Counted from the stretch's first letter, positions 1 to 24,571 are shown. The stretch is DNA of 64,000 nt from Trematomus loennbergii (GCA_012861695.1 JAAOOA010000027.1:22131356-22195355); one strand, 5' to 3'. The notes: generated by a model from the letters alone, not told the origin. Numbers and translations are program-made.

Positions 1-947
1 ATCATGGCATATATCAGCAACATTGCATGTGAGCTGAATTATTCCAGACAATTCCAACATATGGATAATAGCGGCAAAAACACATGTAAGTACAAGCCTG
101 CCATCATACAATCACAAAGTAACTGTAGCAATAAAAAGGCATATTTATTAATGTGAGTGTCAGGTGTGCAGTAATGCAATATGCTTCAGAAGCTGCAGTG
201 TCATCATGAGACACAGTCAGAGTGTTAATATCACCAATAACAGCAGCTGGTATCATTTGTTTGTCATCTCAGACTTTCATCAACAAGGAAACATGAGGGA
301 AATGAGATGTCAACGATTTGCTGGTTAACATGATGAAGTGTTGTGAGAGCCTCCAGTGTTGACGGGGCGTCTGCAGCCTCACATCCAGGTGACATATTGA
401 TTCTGTCGCGTTGTGGCGGAGAAGGCCACGACTGCAAGATGGAGACAAACCCAGCTCATAGCCTGCAGTAATGCTGTTATTTGATCTTCCTTTACTGCCT
501 TTTCATTCATTGTAAAAGCTGTTACGGGTTTTGCAGAGACCTGAAAGATTCCCTTTTATTTTCCGCTGCATGTGTGGGTTTTCTTTTTCTTGTATATGTG
601 TGTTTCAGTGTCCCAGAGGTCTCGTTATAGTATTAGAACTGAGCAGTGACAACGGACCTCAAAGGGACTATAACAAACAGCAAATCAACGCTTAGGGCAC
701 AAAACACACACATAGAGAGAAGGAAACATTTTCCTGTCACAGTGAACGGTTATTTGGGTTAAAGAAAGAGGAGGCAGACAGGAAGCGATTAAGAAAACAG
801 AGGAAGGCTATAAATCAGTTTAAATTACTTTTAAGTACCAAAGAATGCCCTATTTATGATTCAGTACTTTAAATAAATATCAGTTTTCTGTTCTGTTTTT
901 AATCCTGATCTTCAAACCTCCAGATGAACACCAGAATTGCACACTCT
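1..947. other. No gene recognised; unique-looking flank
   Basis: I see no exon, RNA gene or clear repeat here. The first coding exon of the downstream Rho-GDI gene, expected to be about 25 codons starting near Met-Leu-Gly-Leu, was looked for here and up to 8845 and not found. This may be 5' flank or first intron of that gene. Confidence 0.4.
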
Positions 948-2062
948 TTAAAACCTGTTAAGCCCCACGCCTGTTTTTCAGGTTTCAGGCTTGAAAATGA
1001 CATTCCCAGAACAAATGACTATATCTTCACTTCTAAAAAGGAGTAAATTAATAATCTTTTTTCTCAAAGCAATCATAAACCTGTGAGTTGGATGTAGAAA
1101 AGTCAGAATCAATATAGATGTTTTTATTTTAAAGTAAATTCTGATTGAACATAGTCAAAACATTTAAATTATAGTTTCCGTCCATTACAACCATTACTTA
1201 TAGTGAAAACCACCCTTGAATGATGGGATAGTAGACAAAAGCTTGGAATCCAAACTATAACATATAATAAGTACCCTGTATCAAGATTGATGCAAAACAA
1301 GTGACATTTGACCTTTTAGAGGTTTAGAAAAAAAAACACTTCTGGGGTCATTTGGGTGGATTTGCCATATCTCTGGAACCCATCGGTCCATTTTGGTGAT
1401 TGACACCTCTTTTGAACCGTTAGAGCCAATAGAATCGAGGGGGAAGTTCCTAAAATCCATCTAAACATTACCATTGATGAGAGTGATGCACAGCCAGCAT
1501 GCCCAAAACCGGAAGCTGGGTTACAGCTCTCATACACTCTATATGAAAACTACTCTTATTGACAAAATGTTATGATGGATTATCAGTAATCATTTCAAAG
1601 TGACACAGAGACATTGGATTAACCTTCAGCAGCGTTTATATGCGTTTTAATGCCATTGAACACAACTTTGATCAGAAAACCGCAAAGGTAAGATGTATTT
1701 GCCGTTTCGGCTCCGTAAAGTGAAGTTGTGTGTTGCCTTCGCTGCGTTTTGGTCGCACAGTGATGATACTTACACCATTGGAATCTGTGGAATCTCAGCT
1801 TTCATATGATATCTTGTTTGTACAGATCCGATGAAGTATAACATATTTATACCGTGAGTTATATGCTAAGCGCGTTAGCACTCTTTCGCTTAGTGCTAAT
1901 TCAGACACTTGGCGTTAGAGTTGTGTTTTGTTTCGGTAACAATGGTTCATATCGTCAGTTAGCTGAGTTTCTTCCCGTTAAGTGGGTATGACACATTAAT
2001 AGGTTGTTAAATGTTAAGAAGCCCCGAGACACGGGCGAGGGCTATGGGGCTTAACAGGTTAA
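948..2062. mobile_element. Non-autonomous TTAA-bounded DNA transposon (piggyBac-like), about 1.1 kb
   Basis: Both ends carry the inverted terminal motif CCTGTTAAGCCCC: near 954 reading inward and ending at 2058 in reverse complement. TTAA sits at 2059-2062 and at 948-951, the left copy separated by two extra A residues. A second copy at 32741 has TTAA directly abutting the same motif. TTAA target duplication is typical of the piggyBac and Kolobok superfamilies; assignment to piggyBac is inference. No transposase reading frame is visible inside. Confidence 0.6.
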
Positions 2063-2076
2063 CAATTCCCCTGTCG

Positions 2077-2547
2077 TTAAAGAGGCCTTATTATGCTTCC
2101 TTTTTTTCCCCTGTAGTGTGTTGTATAGGTTTTGTTGCATGTAAATCGTCAGCAGAGGCTAAAAAACATTCCTCCAGAGGGAGTTTCTCTCCCACACACT
2201 CCCCCCTGCCTGAAACGCCTCCATTGGACTCCTTTGTTTACTTGTAACATACTGACATCACTGTGTAACACTTGCACTTCTATTGGCTAGCTCTCTAACA
2301 CATTGTACGTGATAGGCTAAGGGGCGGGACATCTCTAAGCGGTTGACCAATCACAACAGAGCCAGCCAGCTAACCAATCAGAGAAGACTGGGCTCTGGTT
2401 TCAGACAGAGGGTGAAAAGAGGTGCTGCAGCACAGGCAGTATGAGAAAAATAAAGACCTTTTTGAACATTAAAGCATGTAAACATTTTATAGTGGAGACA
2501 CAGAATACAAATATGAACCTGAAAATGAGCATGATAGGCTCCTTTAA
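2077..2547. mobile_element. Divergent TTAA-bounded MITE
   Basis: It begins TTAAAGAGGCCTTATTATGC and ends with the imperfect inverse GCATGATAGGCTCCTTTAA. The ends resemble those of the AAAGGGGACCTATCATGC MITE family found at 45090, 60466 and 63454. The inner part, about 2394-2540, recurs at 12932-13071. Confidence 0.55.
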
Positions 2548-3899
<1,352 letters not shown>

Positions 3900-3900
<1 letters not shown>

Positions 3901-5002
3901 ACAACACACACACTGCTGGCTTCTCGCTAGTTAGCTTGTTTCCAACCAGATTCACACAATATGGAGGGTTTTAGCCCTGCATATTTTTAGCATATTTGGA
4001 CAATAAAAAGGTTGTTTTTTTTCCCATCCATTTGTCACCATTGTCACTGATTAAAAAGCACAAGATACAGATTAAAAAAAAGAAGAGTGAGACATCTTAA
4101 TAATTTAACCATCACAAAATGTGAGGAAAGACCATTTCAGGTATTCACAAGAGCAGTTGAAATGTCAATATTAAGGATGTTTTATTCATATATTTGTCAA
4201 CATTTACAGAAAAATAAGTCTTTTATATCAGAACCATTTGACTCTGTGTGTCTTTTAAATCAAAAATGTACAACGTAAAGGAGACATTTCTCGAGATTAG
4301 CATGTTTCTACTACTTTCTACTGCAGCTTTAAAAAGGAATCCATAATTTAAACTCGGTTGTATCGCAGCGGGCCGATCCCTTCCTCTCAAAATAAATGTT
4401 AATTGATGCAGTTACTGTGACAGGTCAGCAGTGTGGAGATCAAAGAGGATCTCTCAGATGTCAAGAGAGGAAGCTGGTTTAATAGCAGCTCAGAAACACG
4501 TTTTACACTGCAGTGTTTGCACTTTCACGCTCATGGGGCGAGCTGCAGAGTTTGATATGTAAATACAGCTGGGTGAATCATTTATGAAGTCATGTCCCAT
4601 ACATATCTGACAGACTAGAGGTGTGTGTGAAATGGAGGGAGAAATCAGAACTATCGTTATTTACATTTCCAAACAGGTGTTTTTTTAATATATGTTTTTA
4701 GATAGCTACCTCTTGTTTTCAGCTCCATTTCATACCAGAGAGCGCCACCTTAGATATTTTAAAGTTGTTATTTTATATATTTATGCAGATTCAAAATATT
4801 TGGCTGATCAACGGCATTCCACATATGAATATTTTATATCATAATTAGGGATTTTTAAGATCGATTTGAAGGTCTCTTTCTCAAAGAAAGTATGTGACAC
4901 AAACTATACCGATAACAGACACATTGTTAAAAAGTACCCCAGGCTCTAGCACATTTAAAAGCACTGATAAAACATGAACAATCAAATCAAAATCATTGCT
5001 TT
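3900..5002. other. No feature recognised
   Basis: AT-rich sequence without a recognisable exon or repeat end. Confidence 0.4.
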
Positions 5003-5645
5003 CAAGGTTCAAGGTTCAAGGTTCTTTATTTGTCATACGAACATAGCTACAGTGTAGTTATGCCGATGAAAATCTTAGGTCACAGGCTTCTCCAACAGTG
5101 CAACCACAATCACCTACGCTCCCCACAATGCAGTTCGGCGAAGCGTGACGTCACCCCATTCAAGTGAATGGAGCAAGCTTTAACGCACGCCGCTGTGTGA
5201 ACAGGGAGTAGAGGAGAGGGCTGAGCATGCAGCCTTGAGGGCCACGGTGTGAGGATCAGGGTGGAGGATGTGATGTTTCCCACCCGCACTGCCTGGGGTC
5301 TGCCTGTCAGGAAGTTCAGGATCCAGTCACAGAGGGCGCTGTTGAGCCCGAGGTCTCTGAGCTTGATGACCAGCTTGGAGGGCACAATGGTGTTAAAGCT
5401 GAACTGTAATCAATGAACAGCATTCTCACATATGTGTTCCTCTGGTCCAGGTGTGAGAGGGCAGTGTGGATGGTGAGGGCTATGGCGTCGTCTGTGGACT
5501 GTTTACTCTGTAGGCAAACTGCAGGGGTCCAGAGAGTCAGGGAGGGAGGAGGTGATGAATGATTTGACTAACCGCTCAAAGCACTTCATTATGATGGAGG
5601 TGAGTGCTACTGGGCGGTAGTCCAGCATCACAGCATCTGTTCAAA
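5003..5645 (-). mobile_element. LINE fragment with reverse transcriptase remnant (CR1/L2/Rex-like)
   Basis: The left end is a (TTCAAGG)n tail followed by a fish LINE 3' end (TTCTTTATTTGTCAT), so the element reads leftward. Inside, the minus strand at 5385-5210 translates to a recognisable reverse transcriptase segment ([20 protein letters not shown], then [11 protein letters not shown]). Frameshifts and stops lie on both sides, for example where a Gly-Ala-Pro-Gln-Gly motif would follow. It is a 5'-truncated dead copy. Related tails lie at 14515, 22320 and 55474. Confidence 0.7.
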
Positions 5646-6082
5646 CTTCTGTTCATCTGCTCAATACCTAATATTTGTACCATAATAGAAAGGAAACACA
5701 TGGGAACTATGGTTATTAATTTGCCACTTTTACAAAGAACCAATTAAAGTAAATAAAGGGTGGGAAGCAATCAACAAAGCATTGTTACTTATTACTTTTT
5801 GAGTGATGAAAATATACTGCAGATGCCAAAATCATCAATGTGTCGGCCATAGAAGACCATTAGCTTTAGCGCTCGATGCTAACAATTTACCACACATTGT
5901 GTTAAGTGCAGTATCTTTATTTATGTATTATTTAAAGCTTTACTGTGGCAAAAAAACTACTATTTTATAAAAAGCAATCTGTTTAAAAATTCACATTTAG
6001 GATACATATTGAATTATGGAAAAATACAACATTATGGCCATTAAAAAGGAAAGCATTTGTGTGTGTGTGTGTGTGTGGTGTG

Positions 6083-6116
<34 letters not shown>

Positions 6117-6117
6117 G

Positions 6118-6149
<32 letters not shown>

Positions 6150-6701
6150 CGTGTGTAGTAAAACTGATACAGCATTGATCTCTCTTGCTGCAGGTAAAAC
6201 TGAATGCTCCTCTGTGTGTTTTCAGTCTCATAAAACTGATCCACAGCAAAAGGTGATGTCATCGCTAGGAGGGGAGTTGAAAGGGTTGCCATGGTGACGG
6301 GCCAAGGCAACCGTATTACGACCCTGACTGGTGTGGTGTGTGTGTGTTTGTCTGTGTGTGTGTGTCTGAACACTTGTTTGGGTTCATTATGTCCCTGTTT
6401 AACACATTTGATAACTGTTAACAGAATCTCTGAACACTGTTAGATTGTGTGTTTATGGGTGTGTTTGTGACTAAAGTGTGCGTGTGATTGCGAGTGTGTA
6501 TGTGCACTCTCTGCGGCATCCAATTACCTGTACACACAGCTCCGAGCTGATGTACACTGAGCCGTCTCATTATGAACAGTAAAAACAGAACCAGGGCCAT
6601 TATGGGATGCTGCTACAGCTCAGAGTCTGCTGTGTGCTGTTCCCAGGATAATTGGAGTCTAGAGGTATGCATGGTGTATTTCCGAAGGGTTATATACAAG
6701 A

Positions 6702-6732
<31 letters not shown>

Positions 6733-8140
6733 TGTGTGTTGATTTCAGAACATTAAAAAGGTAATTTATCAGTTCATCTCTCAAACTATGTGCCAATGTG
6801 TGCTGGAAGACAGACTTGTGTGTGCATTTTTGAGAGTTTTCAAGCAGAAAAACACCAAGTCACTAAGAAAGAGCAGAATATTGAGAAAATTGATCAGAAT
6901 AGCATTGTTCCATCTTCAATTTGGGTCAAAGTTACATCATTGCTTACCTTGATAACCAAGCAAAATGTATTTTCAATGCAGAAAGATTGTGCGTCATTTG
7001 TTTTTTAAGATGTATTAATCATCATATTTGATCAAACTTTTGCATTTTGTTCAACGCAAGTTAAAGAGTTTGTTAGGAGGGTAAAAGATTGTCCAATACA
7101 ATCTGGGTGCCAATCAGCTATCATCTAATGAGGATTTTGCTTTTTATTAGCTTGTGTTAGATGTTGTCTCATAATCCTCACTCCAGTCTTACACCTCAAA
7201 TTGCTTATTGGACTATAAACAAGTAACAATGCAAAGAAAAAGAATCTTGGCCTGATTATCCTCTGGCTACACCTGAACATCTTAAATATGGCCCCAAAAG
7301 TGCACACTCGATGATGCATAATCCATTATTAAAAGCCAATGTTGGTGGGAAACAATAACACTTTGTGCATTCCTGCAGTTGGTGCATTTTGGTAAATAAA
7401 AGCCTGTAGGTTGTATGCCGTTTTTTGTTCAAATGTCCCTCCTTCATTGTGATACAGGTTAAAATGGTTGCGTTTTGTCTGGTCAAATCTTTCCCAAAGT
7501 GTAACTATTCCAAGGACTCTGTCTTTGCGGGTGTGGAGGAGCTGGAGATGCTAAAATGAGATGTCTCCTTGCAAAACACATTATCGAATGTCGGTCAAAT
7601 TCAATATTGAATCAAAATCCCTGATGAAATCCAATTCCGGATGGTTGGAGCTGGTATAGCTACAGTAATGTGCATCTTATTGAGTTTTCAGTCAGTGAAA
7701 TATAACAGATATCTTGACGGCAGATGAGCTCTGCTGCATGTGTTACAGAGAGAAGGTTTTCGTGATGCTTCTTATGAATCCACCCATGTATCCATATGCC
7801 AGCTTTTGTCTCATTGTCCTTATTGTCAGATTCTTCTAAAAAAATAGTCTCAGTTGCAGTTCATTAGATTGTCTAATCCAGCCAAAATAAATGCTGATGT
7901 TGAATTTATGTTAAACTGTTGATTGTTGATTCGATATGATCATTTTGGAGGATGTAGTTTGTTTTTACTGTTTGCTAGCCTACCTTCGCTGTTAGGTAAA
8001 AGTGATGAATAACTGTCAAAATAGTTCACTCAAAGTAGCCTATATAAATAAATGGTTGAAACATTAGCTAAAATGAATGCTTTAAACTTCAATAACAGTG
8101 AGCCAAAAGTAATTGTAAGCTCAAATGAATCAATAAACCA
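5646..8140. other. Mostly unique sequence with small microsatellites
   Basis: Contains (TG)n at about 6057-6110, followed by (CTGT)n at 6119-6149, and a short (TG)n near 6703-6731. No coding exon was recognised. It is probably upstream or first-intron sequence of the Rho-GDI gene. Confidence 0.4.
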
Positions 8141-8507
8141 TTAAAGGTAGGGTAGGTAAGTTTGAGAAACCGGCTCGAGTGCGCTAGAATTTGAAAATAC
8201 ACAATAGATTTTATAGAGCCCCTCCTCCACACACTAACGCGCACATGACCAATGAGGGCACGAGATAAGTTTGTGCACAGATGGAAGGCTGACAGGCAGG
8301 TAGGCCATCCAGTTATTTTAGCCGGCCGGCTAAAATCATTGGTCGTGCTTTTTACAGTATTACGGCTCCACAGATGACATTTTTAATGGATTTTTTGTCA
8401 AAGCACTTAAGATATTCATTGCTATCGGGATGTTAAGAGCATTCCATGGAATATAACAAAAAGTGTATCTCGAGCCAGTTTCTCAAACTTACCTACCCTA
8501 CCTTTAA
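8141..8507. mobile_element. TTAA-bounded palindromic MITE
   Basis: About 37 bp at the left end (TTAAAGGTAGGGTAGGTAAG...) is repeated as a near-perfect inverse at 8471-8507, with TTAA at each tip. No reading frame is present. A 5' fragment of the same family lies at 45932-46155. TTAA tips suggest piggyBac- or Kolobok-type mobilisation (inference). Confidence 0.75.
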
Positions 8508-8845
8508 AACAGTCAGCTGAATAATGGATACAAGGTTGGAACAGTTCAATAATAAATGGATAAATATATTGAAATAGTTGACTATAAGTAATGGACAACT
8601 GCTTGAATTATTTTGCAAAATAGAAATATAACGCTAGAAGACGGCTATATAGAATTGCTGAAATAGTTAGCTTCTGCCACTCAGGAGCTTAATTGTATCC
8701 ATAAGGAGTAATTGTGTGAAACATGTATTTACAATATACTTTTATACACATGGTATACAAGGTAGGGAACCACTGCTAAACAACCTGCAATAACTGCCAA
8801 GTTTAACAATATCCGTTTAACTGTCTTCTTTCTTCTTCCTTAAAG

Positions 8846-18276
<9,431 letters not shown>

Positions 18277-20175
18277 GGCCTGAGGAATTAGCTGATCTTC
18301 CCTTCTTTCACTCCTATTCTCCACCTTCCTTTTGTCTTTACCCTTTCCCCCTCCTTCATCTCAACCTGTGAGAATAGCCTCGAGACATGAGGCTTTCTTA
18401 TTCTCCCTCTCTGTAAAATGCAGGTGTCCTTACAGGGACTTTAGAGATAAATCCCCCAATCTCTAAACTCTCTCTCCCTGCATTTTGTATTTTTCCAGAT
18501 TCTTCAACATCTAAACCCAATCCACAAAGGGAAATATGATATGAACATAAGTGCATTCTGTCCCCAAAGAGAATAAATGATATACATAAACAGGGATAAC
18601 CTTGGATGCTCTGCAGGAATTCTGGGTTTACTTGTCGGAAAATGTGTTTAAAAAGTTTACCAATAAAAAAAATAGTTATGTGGGGAGGGCTAATAGAGGA
18701 GCGACATGAGATACTGTGTGACATGCAGCTCACAGAGGCCTTAAAACCCTTAGGGGAAAATAAACACGGTACAAACAAGTACAAGAAACACCTGAGTGGA
18801 CCATGTTTGTGCTCTTAGTGCCTCAATTTGTGTCAAAATCTGCACTCCTTCTATTAGTTATTAGACAGTTACACATCTGGACATGTAGACATATTAAACA
18901 TTTTGTTAGATTCAGTGCAATCCTGCAGGAAACCATTATCACTCATGTCCATTGCGAAAAGCATCAACGGTTCTTACAAGTCGTTGGAAAAGACTCCATA
19001 ACTGTGCCTGAGACACCTCACGTTACATTTTATTCAGCATCAAAATACCCCAGTTAGACTTGTCTGTACATCCAACACTGCAAACAGGAACTGCTAAGAG
19101 CTAAGTATGCATTGTTAAAGATGCCAATTAAAAAAATGTACACAAACATAGACAAAACTGAATCCTGAAGTTGGAGGCGATCCCATATCTTACTGAATCT
19201 ATGGCAACATTATACTACTTCCTGTTTAAATTCCCCTAAAAATGACAGCTGTAGTTACGAGACTTATAGCATGATGCTGTTGGAGATGGATTGATATTTT
19301 ATTTGCGTTCTCATCTTTCTATTGCATATTTTTGCAACGCCAAAGGGTATTGATTAATTTGTCCGTTGATTAAGAGGTTCGACCATATTTACTTTTAAAT
19401 CATAATGTCGATAATTGTTTAGAATTTGTATTTTATGACTCTGCCTTTCATTTCCAATATGACAATAAATTACGCACATTATTTTTTCTGTAATTACAAA
19501 CTTGCCAAAAAAACAAAAGAGTGATAGTATAAATCATTAATTCTACAGGAAGTATAGGAACGTAATTAAACTGTGTATATTGTAGAAAGAGACGCATGTT
19601 TGTCTTTTAGGATTTGATACTAATTATTCAGTAAAAATACAATAATTCGCCCTTACTCGCTCATATACCAAGGACATAAATGTGAATACAATTCTGCTTT
19701 GAAAAGATTTTAAGATAGCAGCTGCAAGATGGAGTACTGTCTGAGAAGTATACCAAGGGATGAAGTAATTCCCCTTTAAAAAAAAAAAGAAATATAATTA
19801 TTGTGTTAAGTCTTTGGATATAATATTGTTAATGTTGCTGAACATATTGGACATTGAAATACCATTTGAAATTGTTGTGATCTAAGACTAACTGTAAATG
19901 TTGGCTTGTTGGGTGTTGCATGGTTTAGCAAGATTCTCTCTTCCTTTTTTACGATTTTATTGTAAAATTGAATGTGATTTAAAAAAAAAGATACTGACGC
20001 AATATCAAGATGTCAATGGTTGCAATATATTGCAGAACGCAGTACTTACAGGGATATTTTTAAAGGCTCAGACAGCTGGAAACATTGTCTGTGTTTAATA
20101 CCCCAGCCTGTAGTGATCCAGTACTGTATCCTCAAATATTGGTGTCAAATCTAGTATCCTGTATCTTTTAATAAA
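18277..20175 (+). other. arhgdig 3' UTR and downstream sequence
   Basis: AT-rich sequence after the stop codon. Candidate polyadenylation signals AATAAA lie at 18572, 19464 and 20170; which is used cannot be decided from sequence. No other coding exon is recognised. Confidence 0.4.
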
Positions 20176-20702
20176 GGCAATTCAAACAACAACAAGATGT
20201 CTCTATTGAAGTACTTGACCTTCTTGCACTTTTAGCATCTCCTATTCACTTTCCTTAGATTAGATCATTGATACCGATCGATTGAGTATGATGCAAAGCC
20301 AGGAGGTCGTTAGCTTAGTTAGCATAAAGCTCTATTTAAATAGTCTCAATTAGTTTCAATAGCTCCCATATTATGTGACCCATTGACTCTAAATCAATGC
20401 AGCATTGTATTACAACACTGGACGAGTAAGACATAGCTCTTTGACTCCAAATGAATACAGCATTATAAGTAGGACACATTCATTTGTATTGGATTTTAGG
20501 GAATTAGGGTTAGGGAGTTAATTCCACCTGAACCCAACATCTGCTTTGTTTTGTCATTTTCTCCAGCTGGACAGTACTCAAGACGGGTATCATCAACACA
20601 AGCTCAGTGTCTATGATCTCTCTGCTCACATGTTGTCCTTTAATTAGTTCTTTGTCTGTTTCTCAGTGTTTCCATCCCTCCTACTCCTCTGTGAGCCAGT
20701 CC

Positions 20703-20912
20703 TTATTGCCGGCTGTGGTCATTTCGGTGGTGTTGGTGGTTGGTGGTGTTGGTGTTGTTGGTGGTGTTGTTGCTCCTGAGTGCCTGCTCCATCAGGGCTC
20801 GCTGGGCGGTGGCCGGCAGGTAGAGGAAGGCGTAGATTAGAGCCAACCCCAACAGAGCCAACACCAGAGGGAGGCCCCAGTCCGTGGTCATGATGGGCTC
20901 CTCGCAGCGAGC
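20703..20912 (-). CDS. Candidate small single-pass membrane protein (62 aa)
   Basis: On the minus strand a plausible acceptor (TCATTCCTGCAG) opens an exon at 20912. The first ATG, at 20891, begins a 62-residue frame ending at 20703. Residues 5-27 form one strongly hydrophobic segment (WGLPLVLALLGLALIYAFLY), followed by a polar helix and an Asn/Thr/His-rich tail encoded by a GGTGTT-type repeat. I do not recognise the family. It lies tail-to-tail with arhgdig. A 5' UTR exon would lie upstream but was not identified. The hydrophobic segment with a well-placed acceptor argues for a real exon; the low-complexity tail and short length argue for caution. Confidence 0.4.
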   Translation of the reverse strand, partial: ARCEEPIMTTDWGLPLVLALLGLALIYAFLYLPATAQRALMEQALRSNNTTNNTNTTNHQHHRNDHSRQ

Positions 20913-21478
20913 CTGCAGGAATGACTTGTTATGCATTGTGTGCAAACAGATCGTAACACTAAGGGTGCGGAAAATACCGAAGTAAATGCAAGGGCAGAAG
21001 AGTTGCACCCAAAACTTTCAACTCTGTGTTTTTCTCGTCAAAATGTGAGAAAAACACTATATCCAGGCAGCCAGACTCACATCTGTGGAGAAATCACCCA
21101 TTACAGTGTAAAAAGTACTGAGTTTAGGATTTTAGGGAAGTTTAGTCCCAACTAAGCTTTTTAAATTCTTCAAAAGATCCAAAGAAGGATCCAAGATGGA
21201 GTAAGTCACCTTGGAAAAAGTCAACTAAATCCAGAGAAATAAAACAAGCAGGAAAGTTTTCATTCACAGCCCAAAACAGAAGATTAAACAATGAAACGCG
21301 CCAATATTTCCATTAAAAATGTTTGTGATATTTGGATAAAAGAGCAAAAGAATATCCGGTCCACGATCAATGAAAAAAATGATATTTCTTGTGGAGAGAA
21401 ATCATTGTGGATGCCTTAGTATCTGCCTCTCTTCTCTTCGCCTCCTCGGTCACGTTTGTGATTTCCACTGAAGTTGGG

Positions 21479-21654
<176 letters not shown>

Positions 21655-21689
21655 GAAATGTTACGTATCCCAATGACAGAGACATGACC

Positions 21690-23370
21690 TCATGATTGAA
21701 TTATTTTCCATTGTGACACACTGTCTCATTTGAACACTTTTGAAATTCCAATTATATAATAATTCTTGATCTTCTAAGCTGAAAACATATTCATACCTGG
21801 CTGTGTTTTAGGATTACTTATATGAAGAGTCCAGCCAGATGGTTCCAAATAAGGAGCACGCAAACAATTTTAGCTATGAGCCATAAGGAGGTTATATTGT
21901 GATGGAGTTAGCACAGAGAAATACTGGTGTTTGGAACATGCTGAAGTATGGATTCACAGCACAGAATTATTATGAAAGAAAGTTTTAAAAACATTAGTTT
22001 AATGTGATGCTGCCAACTTCTAGTTAATGGCAGTACAACACATAAAATGAACTCCAAAAGACTACCCAAAAACAGTTGTTTGACCTCTTTCTAACTTGTT
22101 TAATTGCATCACAGACAATCTCAGACAGTTATCAAGAGATGTTAGCATCAAAAATAAGCAGAGAGATCTATCAAGATATGGCTTGCCAATTGTTTCTCAG
22201 AATAGGATCCTTGCACATCATTGCTGTTGAAAAATGTTGATGAAAAATCAAACATGCACAACAAGAACACACCACTGTTTTGTTCTTTGTCATATGTTTA
22301 GTGCATGAATGGACTACAACTGCATGTCATTGTGCAGCGTATGAAACCACAATGACAATAAATGATCTTTGAATCCTAGAACTGTAGTCGGGCAAGATTT
22401 CATCATGATTTGCTACTTGAACATAAGCAACCAGGGTGCTATAATATCTATACATCAGTGCAATCTAATACATGGACATATAATGACGTCACACCACATG
22501 GTCACAATGCTGGATGGAGTGCGTCATCGGTGTGTCGAGGTGAGGTGGAGGTGAGGGATTATGGACCTGACTAATAATGCGTCCTGCAACGGATGAAATG
22601 AAATGCAATAAATATTATCCTCTGTGTCAGGATGATTGACTCCTACTTCAAGTTCAACAGCATTACCATAATCCATGATGTGGCCATAAAATAGATTTAA
22701 ATACGATGTGATCAGGAAATGAGATAAAAATACAGTAAGCTGCTTTAAAGTATGATAAACAGAGGGTCAATCTGAACCTGCTGGGGTAAATGTCTTCAAA
22801 GGGATAAGAAAGAAGCAAATCAATTATTCAGGTAAACAAGTTACAGAGTATTGTTTTATTGACTTTTTAAATACCTGTAAGAAGATGTATCCGATAAATT
22901 ATTGATATCAACTGTGGAATACTGACTTTACAATACAATAATTTTGTTTATAATCTCCAAAATATTAATCTTCATAATACTGTACATTTTGTGAATAATA
23001 TTCCTAACTATACTACACTTGCTACGCATATTACCACACTTAAAAATAGCAATATTATTAGAAACACTGATTTTATATGTTGTAGCATACATAAAGACAT
23101 TCTTACAGTTATTTTATTTTTCCAGGTTTATTGTTGTTATTCATCTAGCCTAGTTTACATTTTATTTAAATTTGTTCTGTTTCTTATAATTTGTCAATGG
23201 TGATATGTCGATTCTATTCTAGAGAATGGTAGCAATAACAGTAAAGCAGTATAGTCCAGAGCTCCTTTAAATCTATAACATTAAGGGAAAATAAGGTTTT
23301 ACTCAGCTAATTAAGCATATAACTCAAACAAATTATCTTGAAACGAGCAGACACAGAACCGCGAACAGTC
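21690..23370. other. Intergenic; one LINE tail
   Basis: A rightward LINE 3' end at about 22320-22378 (ACAATGACAATAAATGATCT, then TTTGAATCC) is the reverse of the tail at 5003. Otherwise AT-rich with nothing recognised. Confidence 0.45.
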
Positions 23371-23550
23371 CAGTTGATGGCGCTACACATTAGCTTTTCC
23401 TCCACCATTGAAGAAGAAGAAGTAGAGGCTGACCAGTGACCATCCTTCTCCACTGCACCACTCGTGGTTTTGTTTATAATATGCTTCCTCATAGATTAAA
23501 TCTTATGTTGTAAAAACATACCAGATATTAGTCTCTGGCTGTTCAACGAG
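23371..23550 (+). other. Probable non-coding first exon and promoter region of rpusd1
   Basis: A strong donor (AACGAG|GTAAGT) ends a stretch at 23550 with no long open frame. The next plausible acceptor in this direction is CTCTGCAG just before 24538, where the start-codon exon of rpusd1 begins. The 5' border of this exon cannot be set from sequence. Confidence 0.4.
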
Positions 23551-24571
23551 GTAAGTTATCGAGACAGTCGCAGTATGCTAACAACTAGCTGTTGTTAGCA
23601 TACAGTGCTAACATGCTAACCAGTGCATGATTTGCTGCTACCTGTCCACTGACTCCACTCCACTTAATTTATACTTCACCTTGATATGGCAGAAGTCAGT
23701 TATTTATTGGACAGGAAAGGGCACAAGACAGGTTACTACCAGCTGCCTGTTAATGTAGACATTTTGCAGCACTTTGGTTAAGATTATTTACTTACAGTAA
23801 ATGAATGTTATTGAGGCTGGTTTACAACTCTGTTTGTCAGTGTGTTTTGATTGTGAACCTCATCCACTGCCAAAGTTACATTTGCTTAAATACAAGTAAA
23901 GATTTCTACTTTATTGGAATACTTCTATGCCTCTTTATACTTCTATTCTTCATGTTACAGGGAATACTGTAGGTTTTACTCAACAGCTAATTTTGAAACC
24001 TCGTTTTCTCTGCATAGCATTACTGACACATTATGACATGTGTTTCAGTGAATTAAGTTATTAAAGTTAATAGGAAATGCAGCCTAATAATAGTAACTCT
24101 CTAATATATGAGTACGAAAGGGGACATTCTCCATAACAAACACGTTTACTTGTGTAACCCTAGTGCATTTTTTATTATACTTTCACTTTTAATAGTGAAA
24201 TAGTATTACTCTAAACACATTTTCTGAATGCCCACTTCAATCTGACTGATTCAGTCATTATTGAAGTAAACAGTGACATATTTCATTATTTATCCTTTAT
24301 TTAACCAGAAAGGTCCCATTTAGAAACACTTTTTTCTGCCAGGGACACAACAGCATACTCAAAATATAGAAAAATCAGAGACTAAAAGAAGCAACATAAG
24401 TTATGACACTTGTTTATAGCAACAACATTGTCTAACAACTGTGTTAAGCAATTGTTGAACATGTTAAGAGAGGTTAAGGATTTTAAGTGTTAATCTTTTG
24501 GAGCAATTTATCATGAAACCCACCTCATCTCTGCAGGGCTGTCTCAGTGGTGTCAGTTAAACGCTGCACAG

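Noticed and set aside
1316..1537. 73-aa minus-strand frame
   Set aside because: It lies inside the TTAA-bounded element, has no domain and is not kept in the second copy at 32737.
23307..23492. 61-aa minus-strand frame near the rpusd1 first exon
   Set aside because: Low-complexity Ser run, no domain, and it overlaps the likely promoter of rpusd1 on the other strand.
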